NCBI RefSeq assembly: GCF_016859125.1
Contig: NZ_CP069338.1
Coordinates: forward strand, 1,302,001-1,366,000
Direction of reading: 5' to 3'
Source: Archangium violaceum
GTDB taxonomy: Bacteria > Myxococcota > Myxococcia > Myxococcales > Myxococcaceae
DNA: 64,000 nt
The translations under genes and the position numbers were made by a program. Each line of letters begins with the position of its first letter. Position 1 is the stretch's first letter. The notes beneath the pieces were generated by a model. The model ran no database searches. It was not told where the DNA came from and was given only the letters and a program-made list of their open reading frames with translations. Below, in pieces: positions 59,401-64,000 of this stretch.

Positions 59401-61687
59401 GCAACAGGAAGGCCGTCGAGAGATAGGCGACGGCCGAGCGGAACGCGGTCGCGGCCTTGGCCTTCCAACCCGCCTCGGCGTTCAGGCGAGCCACGCGCAG
59501 GCGCTCCTCGGGAGAGTCGATCAGCTCGGCTCCGGCGTTGAACTGGCTCACGACATCGAAGAGGTTCTTCTGCACCTCTTCCGGAGACAGGCTCTCCAAC
59601 AACAAGCGGCCGATGCGCAGGTGGAGGGACTTGCGCTCCTCCTCGGGGATGAAGGCGTGGGCCGCCTGTTGGATGCGGTCATGGAGGAACCGGTACTGCT
59701 CCGGGCCGACGTGGACCAGCAGACCTTCCAGGAACGCGGGTTCGAGTCCCCGCTCCACCTCGTCCTCCCCGGCCTGGCTGGAGACGCGGGCCAGCATCCG
59801 GAGCGAGAAGACGTTGCCCACGCACGAGGCCAGCCGCAGCAGGTGCTGCGTCTCCAGCGGGAGGTGACGCAGCTTGCCGGCCATGAAGTCGACGACGTTG
59901 TCCGAGTAGCCCCTGCTCCGGACGGCGTCGGCGTCCCAGCGCCACGTGCCCTCCTGCGTGCGCACCAGGAGCCCATCCTCGTTGAGCGTCCGCAGGAACT
60001 GCAGCAGGAAGAAGGGATTGCCGCCGGTCTTCTCGTGAGCCAGCGCCGAGAGGGGCTGGAGGACCTCCGCGCCCGCCCCGGGGAGCGCGTCGGTGACGAG
60101 CTGCCGTACCTCCAGGAGGCTCAGGGGCTCGAGCGGGAGATCCGTCATCCGCGCCCCCATCTTGCGCAGCTCCTGGAGCTCCAGGGTCAGCGGGTGGGAG
60201 GGACTGCTGACCTCGTTGTCGCGGTACGCGCCGATGAGCAGCACCGGCGGCGTCTCCGGATGGGTGAGCAGGTGGTGGATGAGCCGGAGGCTGGCCTGGT
60301 CCGCCCACTGCAGGTCATCCAGGAAGATGACGAGCGGGTGCTCGGGGGTGGCGAACACGCCGAGGAACTTGCGGAACACCCGGTTGAAGCGATGCGAGGC
60401 CTCGGTGGGCGGCAACTCCGGGCAGGGGGGTTGCTTGCCGGCGATGAGCTCGAGCTGAGGCACCACGTCCACGAGCACCTGTCCCTGGCCCTCCCAGGCC
60501 TCCAGCAGGTACTTGCGCCAGCGGGCCAGCTCCTCGTCACTGCCGGCCAGCAGCTGCTGCGTCAGCCCCCGAATGGCCTGGGCCAGGGTGGCGTAGGGAA
60601 TGGCCTGCTGGTACTGGTCGAACTTGCCGCTGAGGAAGAAGCCACGCTGGCGCACCACCGGCTTGTGCAGCTCGTGCACGACGGAGGATTTGCCAATGCC
60701 CGAGTAGCCATGGACCAGGAGGAGCTCCGGCCTTTCCCCCTGGGCCACACGCTCGAAACCCTGGAGCAGGGTGGCGGCCTGAGCGTCCCGCCCGTAGAGC
60801 CGCAGGGGGAGCTGGAAGCGGGTCGGAAAGTCGTGCACCCCGAGGGGGAAGTCCTCGTGCACACCCCGGAGCAGGTCGTCCCGGCACCGCGCGAGATCGG
60901 CCTCGAGCCCATCGGCGCTCTGGTAGCGCTCCTCCGCCACCTTGGCCAGGAGCTTCATGACGATGGCGGACAGCACGGGAGGCAGACCCGGCACCCGCGC
61001 CAGCGGCGGCGTGGGGACGACGGCCATGTGGGCATGGAACCACTCGAGCGCGTCACGCCCGCGGAAGGGCCGGCTGCCGGTCAGCAGCTCGTAGAGGGTG
61101 ACGCCCAGCGAGTAGAAGTCCGTCCGGTAGTCCACCAGGCGATTCATGCGCCCCGTCTGCTCGGGGGACATGTACGCCAGCGTTCCCTCGATGAGGGAAA
61201 CGGGCGCGGCATCCACATGCTCGACGAGCTGGAGGGTGGCGGAACCGAAGTCGATGAGTCGCGTCTCGCCGGAGGGGGCGACGATGATGTTCGAGGGCTT
61301 GATGTCCTTGTGGATGATGCCGCGGCGGTGCAGCTCGGCCAGCGAGGAGCACAGGGAGATGGCCAGGTCCAGGACGCGCACCACGTCGAGGGGCTGACCC
61401 GTGAGCGCGGACAGAGGCTCGCCCTCCACCTCCTCCAACAAGAGGACCGGACGTTCGCGCACCCGCTCGCAGGTATGGGCCCGGGCAACGCCCTTCACCC
61501 CCTGGAGTCGCTGGAGGATGCCGAACTCGCGGCGATAGCGCTCGTACTCACTCAACCCCGGAGACGCCGCCGTGGGCGTCTTGAGGATGAGGGCCAGGCC
61601 ATCGGCATCACGGACCGCGTGAAAGAGCTGGTTGACCCCCGTGGGCTTGATGGCCCCGCGAAGGGTGTAACCCGGGATGTTCAGCAT
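56402..61687 (-). CDS. giant Ser/Thr kinase-ATPase-GAF-histidine kinase signalling protein
   Basis: A 1761-residue multidomain regulator. Residues 1-270 are a eukaryotic-like Ser/Thr kinase: IIHKDIKPSNIIV (catalytic loop), TRLIDFGSATL (metal-binding DFG), YMSPEQTGRMNRLVDYRTDF. Next is an AAA/STAND ATPase with Walker A GYSGIGKSS at about residue 330 and Walker B LVIFLDDLQWAD at about 455. About 700 residues of helical TPR-like repeats follow, then GAF (about 1300-1430: LSDTLLRVAIENAGAQRGAL). The histidine kinase part has a coiled coil, H-box NVLHNVGNVLTSAV at about residue 1507, and an HATPase with NLISNAKNATQALP, DNGVGIAREN and HGLGLHSSALAA. Start at ATG 61687. It lies downstream of the KaiC-like/receiver-kinase pair on the same strand. 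Soluble. Confidence 0.93.
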   Translation of the reverse strand: MLNIPGYTLRGAIKPTGVNQLFHAVRDADGLALILKTPTAASPGLSEYERYRREFGILQRLQGVKGVARAHTCERVRERPVLLLEEVEGEPLSALTGQPLDVVRVLDLAISLCSSLAELHRRGIIHKDIKPSNIIVAPSGETRLIDFGSATLQLVEHVDAAPVSLIEGTLAYMSPEQTGRMNRLVDYRTDFYSLGVTLYELLTGSRPFRGRDALEWFHAHMAVVPTPPLARVPGLPPVLSAIVMKLLAKVAEERYQSADGLEADLARCRDDLLRGVHEDFPLGVHDFPTRFQLPLRLYGRDAQAATLLQGFERVAQGERPELLLVHGYSGIGKSSVVHELHKPVVRQRGFFLSGKFDQYQQAIPYATLAQAIRGLTQQLLAGSDEELARWRKYLLEAWEGQGQVLVDVVPQLELIAGKQPPCPELPPTEASHRFNRVFRKFLGVFATPEHPLVIFLDDLQWADQASLRLIHHLLTHPETPPVLLIGAYRDNEVSSPSHPLTLELQELRKMGARMTDLPLEPLSLLEVRQLVTDALPGAGAEVLQPLSALAHEKTGGNPFFLLQFLRTLNEDGLLVRTQEGTWRWDADAVRSRGYSDNVVDFMAGKLRHLPLETQHLLRLASCVGNVFSLRMLARVSSQAGEDEVERGLEPAFLEGLLVHVGPEQYRFLHDRIQQAAHAFIPEEERKSLHLRIGRLLLESLSPEEVQKNLFDVVSQFNAGAELIDSPEERLRVARLNAEAGWKAKAATAFRSAVAYLSTAFLLLPGDPWETAPDLAFKLRLEHASCEFMSGSATEALRLVEELLARTRTRKETAAAYCLKTDVLIGMGDIQTAVTCLLECLTLMGMPMSPHPSWEEVVAANQEVWSLLGNRSIESLLELPLSTDPDLEAVMSVLGALFAPAYVTDSNLLILHLCRMVSLSLRHGNTSASVHGYSWYGIVLGSAFKRYREGDAFGQLACELVERHGLTALRAKALYGMEIISYWTRPLSDSLELVRRAFQSALQSSDIQVAGYCCNHIVTDRFALGHDLEEVYQESVARLDFARKAGFLDSRDIIHFTQRYVQQLRGLTPAFNSMSGDDFDEEAFEATLTPERMSTARCWYWIIKMKSRYLCGDYREALAAAARAAELIWSSLGHIQLRDFHLFRALSLAAGLEEMSLEERLRSLALLRKDHQQLDEWASVSPNTFRMAERLVSGELARVQGHEKEAFRAYEEALQVARAHGFIQYAALAGELAARFWREQWMPSIAENYARGSREDWLRWGAKGKAAHLEASWPQLTAGGAPDANATNTDSTQIDALTVVKAQQAISGEIVLERLSDTLLRVAIENAGAQRGALLLPREDKLSVVAVSGSLPEGSDAGADASSLLPWSLISYVKRTREHVLIGDASLPHPFSADAWLERSRARSVLCLPLLRQEEFRGVLYLENSLATNAFTPSRLALLGHLASQAAISIENARLYAEVQRAETALRQVNDELEKRVEERTRELKQAQSRLVDTARSAGMAEIAANVLHNVGNVLTSAVINLQMMREMVNASRMGRLKQVSTLLEEHQNDLEDFLTQNPLGSRLTDYVSALADALLTEQTMLKEGMSAMGLHIEHIRAIVQVQQTYARSTLVTEECDLSLLVEDALSIQRPALQRHGLTVSRELTTLPRVRLDKHKVLQILINLISNAKNATQALPEGQRHMHVRLDAVGNTARIQVKDNGVGIARENRARLFSQGFTTREGGHGLGLHSSALAAKMLGGRLLLESDGPGQGATATLELPLA

Positions 61688-61891
61688 GAGCGCCCCCCCC
61701 ATGGCTCGCTCGACAGTGATTGAGCGAACTGAGAGATGTCCGAATGGGAGCATGACCCGTGGATGCTCCGCAATCCATGATGGGAGAGGGATACTCGTCT
61801 CCCTGTGGACTGAGCACACACGGGAAGTCTTGGCCTTCACTTCACGTAGCCGGTCCCACGCAGAAAGCCGGGCCGGAGCCCCGCCGGGACG

Positions 61892-62974
61892 CTAGAGCGA
61901 GCGGGGAAGTCGGAGGCTGAAGGTGGATCCCCGCCCCAACTCCGACTGCGCGGTGAGCGAGCCGCCGTGGAGCCTGGCGAGCGCCGCGGCGATGTACAGG
62001 CCCAGCCCGTGCCCCTGCCCCCCGGTGCCGTCCGCGCGGTGGAAGCGGTCGAAGATGTTGGGCAGCTCCGAGGCGGGAATGCCCACGCCCCAGTCACGCA
62101 CCTGGACGATGGCCAACCCTGGCGTGAGGGAGAGTGTCACCTCGACGCGCCGCTGCTCTCCTCCGTACTTCACCGCATTGGAGAGCAGGTTGTTGAGGAT
62201 GTACCGCACACGCTCGGCATCGAAGGAGAGCTCCACCGGCTGCGCCCCGCCCTTCAGGGAGAAGTCCACCTGGGACTGGAGCTCACGCCACTCGCGGACC
62301 ACTTCCTGGAGGAAGGCCGCGAGCTCGCCGGGCTCGCGTTGCAGCGCCACCTTGCCCTCGGCCAGACGCGCCGCGTCGAGGATGGAGGTGACGAGTGAGT
62401 TCATCCGGTCGAGCTGGCGGAGGATGGCCTCGGTGCACTTCCTCTCCTCGGCCGAATCTCGCTCCCCCTGCTTGCGCAACAGCAACTGGGCGTTGAGCCG
62501 CGCGGAGCTCAGGGGCGTCTTGATTTCATGAGCCACCCAGTTGAGCATCTCCTCGCGCGCGGCGCCGCCGGGGCGGGCCGCGCGGTCCCCCGCGGTCATG
62601 GCCTCCTCGCGTGGCTCCACGGTGGGACGCGAGCGCAACACCCGCATCACCGCGGCCTCGAAGGTGTCGAGATCCACGGGCTTGGAGAGGAAGACATCGG
62701 CCTCCTCCAGCCCGCTGGGGTGCGCGGCGCTCAGGAGCAGGAAGGGGACCGTGCCCAGACGCGGGTCGGCCCGCAACGTCCGGAGCAACTCCACCCCGGT
62801 GCGCCGGGGCATCATGTGATCGCTCACCACCAGGTCCGGCCGCTCCGTCCGGGCCAGCAGCAGGGCCTCTTCTCCATTGTGGGCCCGCAGGGCGCGATGA
62901 CCCAGGTCCTCCACCACCTGGGCGAAGATCTCGAGCATCGCCTCCTCATCCTCCGCGATGAGGATGAGGCTCAT
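61892..62974 (-). CDS. receiver-histidine kinase hybrid (REC-HisKA-HATPase)
   Basis: A 360-residue soluble kinase with an N-terminal receiver. The receiver (1-115) has LILIAEDEE, phospho-acceptor Asp52 in VVSDHMMPRRTG and Lys98 in FLSKPVD. HisKA carries NWVAHEIKTPLS with His149. HATPase shows ILNNLLSNAVKYGG, RDWGVGIP and GHGLGLYIAAALA. The receiver placed first means that a partner kinase can control its kinase activity, so it is a relay component. Its ATG overlaps the stop of the KaiC-like gene (ATGA, 62971-62974), giving translational coupling. The giant kinase gene follows after a 204-bp gap. Confidence 0.93.
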   Translation of the reverse strand: MSLILIAEDEEAMLEIFAQVVEDLGHRALRAHNGEEALLLARTERPDLVVSDHMMPRRTGVELLRTLRADPRLGTVPFLLLSAAHPSGLEEADVFLSKPVDLDTFEAAVMRVLRSRPTVEPREEAMTAGDRAARPGGAAREEMLNWVAHEIKTPLSSARLNAQLLLRKQGERDSAEERKCTEAILRQLDRMNSLVTSILDAARLAEGKVALQREPGELAAFLQEVVREWRELQSQVDFSLKGGAQPVELSFDAERVRYILNNLLSNAVKYGGEQRRVEVTLSLTPGLAIVQVRDWGVGIPASELPNIFDRFHRADGTGGQGHGLGLYIAAALARLHGGSLTAQSELGRGSTFSLRLPRSL

Positions 62975-64000
62975 TCCTCACTCCCTCCGATGCGCGAACC
63001 AATGGGCTGGGCCTGGCCCGTCAGCAGGCCCGCGGCCGAGCGCATCGGGTTGAGCACGCGGATCCCCGTGTCGTTGATCTCGAACTCGCGCAGGTCCCCG
63101 TCGTACTTGCTGTCACGCATCTTGAGGATGGACATGACGCGGTGGATGCGCCCGCGCAGCTCCACGTAGCGCAGCAGCAGCAGGTTCTCGCCGAGGATGG
63201 CGATGGGCGTGTCACTGAAGTCCAGCTCGGTGCCGGCGATCTTCGACACCTCCTTGGTGAACAGGGACGTCACCCCCGCCCTCCGCAGGTGCACGCTGAA
63301 GGCCGCCAGGAAGGTGCGACGCCGCTCCGGGTCCACGATGGAGAGCTCGAGCTCCGTCAGCCCGTCGATCACCAGCCGCCGGACTCCCTGCCGGACCACC
63401 TCCCGGAGGATCTGGTCGACGAGGACATCCGCCTCCAGCTCGGAGGGAGGCTGGTGCATCAACGTCATCGCCCCGCTCGCCAGCGCGTCCCGCACGTCCA
63501 GACCGATGCGCTGAGCCCGGGCCAACAGCGAGGCGGAAGGCTCGAAGAAGGAGACGAGGAGCGTCTTCTCCCCCTGGCGGGCCCCTTCCGCAGCGAAGTG
63601 CGCGGCGAGCAGCGTCTTGCCGATGCCCATGCTGCCCGCCAGCAGGGTGGTGCTCTGCACGGGCAACCCGCCATCCATCAGCGCGTCGAACTCGGGCAGG
63701 CCGAAGCCGGCCCGGGTCCGGGGCGGGACGAGCTCCTTGCCGGAGGGGACGAGGGCCTCGAGCCTTGGAATGATCTCCACCCCCTCGGTACCGATCCGCA
63801 GGAGATGCTCTCCCGGCAGATGAGGCCGGCCGCGCAGCTTGATGACCTCCATCCGGCGATGGCGGCGCCCTCCCTGGGGACTCACCCACAGCGAGATGAT
63901 GCCATCCACCGTCGTCGCTTCCGGCAGCGCCATCAACTTCTCGAGGGGGTACTCGGTGGTGAAGAGCCCGATGCAGTCCGTGGCGGACAGCCCGATGCCC
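62971..64000 (-). CDS. KaiC-like RecA-fold ATPase, N-terminus outside window
   Basis: 343 codons of a KaiC/RAD55-type ATPase; the 5' end lies beyond base 64000. The window starts inside the first RecA domain (SATDCIGLFTTEYPLEKLMA, then ATTVDGIISLWVSPQGGRRH and MEVIKLRGRPHLPGEHLLRI). The second RecA domain has the Walker A motif LLAGSMGIGKTLLAAHFAA, the KaiC-family pair at TLLVSFFEPSASLLARAQRI and Walker B RRLVIDGLTELELS. A tail of about 35 residues follows. Such proteins outside cyanobacteria pair with histidine kinases; here it overlaps the receiver-kinase gene by ATGA. Whether it has clock-like phosphorylation sites cannot be judged from the part visible. Confidence 0.9.
   Translation of the reverse strand, partial: GIGLSATDCIGLFTTEYPLEKLMALPEATTVDGIISLWVSPQGGRRHRRMEVIKLRGRPHLPGEHLLRIGTEGVEIIPRLEALVPSGKELVPPRTRAGFGLPEFDALMDGGLPVQSTTLLAGSMGIGKTLLAAHFAAEGARQGEKTLLVSFFEPSASLLARAQRIGLDVRDALASGAMTLMHQPPSELEADVLVDQILREVVRQGVRRLVIDGLTELELSIVDPERRRTFLAAFSVHLRRAGVTSLFTKEVSKIAGTELDFSDTPIAILGENLLLLRYVELRGRIHRVMSILKMRDSKYDGDLREFEINDTGIRVLNPMRSAAGLLTGQAQPIGSRIGGSEE

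Noticed and set aside
57887-61723. Plus-strand open frame of about 1280 codons opposite the giant kinase
   Set aside because: Shadow frame produced by GC3-rich coding on the other strand; the minus strand carries all the recognisable kinase and ATPase motifs.
1-64000. CRISPR array, tRNA, rRNA or phage genes
   Set aside because: I looked for regularly spaced repeats, cloverleaf-like segments and structural phage proteins and found none; the repeats present are the R1, R2, terminal and segmental ones listed.

Overview
The window reads as chromosome of a high-GC, GC3-rich deltaproteobacterium of the myxobacterial type (Myxococcota, probably an Archangium/Cystobacter relative). The support is indirect: many secreted lipoproteins, RCC1-repeat proteins, a golvesin-like protein, large Ser/Thr kinase-histidine kinase fusions, a KaiC-like ATPase and PAAR/RHS effector genes. 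No rRNA, tRNA or CRISPR array was seen.

Region 1 (1-10473) is ordinary chromosome. It holds the end of an ECF sigma factor gene behind a 3-methyladenine DNA glycosylase, a divergent 4-alpha-glucanotransferase, two small Cys-rich lipoprotein genes that converge and share a CTAG, and a translationally coupled TamA/TamB-type outer-membrane assembly pair.

Region 2 (10868-16841) is an antibacterial-effector cassette. PAAR spike tip, an FHA-DUF4123 adaptor fusion, an RHS/YD-repeat polymorphic toxin with a putative PD-(D/E)XK nuclease C-terminus, an Imm49-like immunity protein and a small acidic protein are packed with 4-base overlaps or very short gaps. A solitary MazF/PemK-like gene follows a hairpin.

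Region 3 (16891-24985) is mostly secreted or surface proteins on the minus strand (beta-helix lipoprotein, RCC1 fragment, PRC-barrel, golvesin-type protein, small lipoprotein operon). It is interrupted by decayed pairs, AraC/hydrolase and RCC1/M61 peptidase, whose breakpoints are visible to the base.

Region 4 (about 24.6-53.7 kb) is a rearrangement hot spot. It contains IS66, ISAs1, IS1380, IS91 and IS630 remnants, one intact ISAzo13-type insertion sequence, two different inverted-repeat pairs (about 110 and 118 bp) bracketing cargo, and many gene stumps. Its core is a segment present in three partial copies: spermidine synthase-like gene, HSL-type esterase, RCC1 lipoprotein, acyl-CoA dehydrogenase, hybrid histidine kinase. 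Each copy has its own deletions: copy A 32663-35141, copy B 42849-47990 and onward, copy C 49411-53600. Intact passengers are a desaturase, a GH5 cellulase, a large GH51-like lipoprotein with an inserted carbohydrate-binding-like module, and one complete version of most segment genes.

Region 5 (53.8-64 kb) returns to intact genes: a methyltransferase, an exported epoxide hydrolase, and a minus-strand signalling cluster. That cluster is a KaiC-like ATPase (cut by the window edge), a receiver-histidine kinase overlapping it by ATGA, and a 1761-residue Ser/Thr kinase-ATPase-GAF-histidine kinase. They probably work in one signalling circuit.
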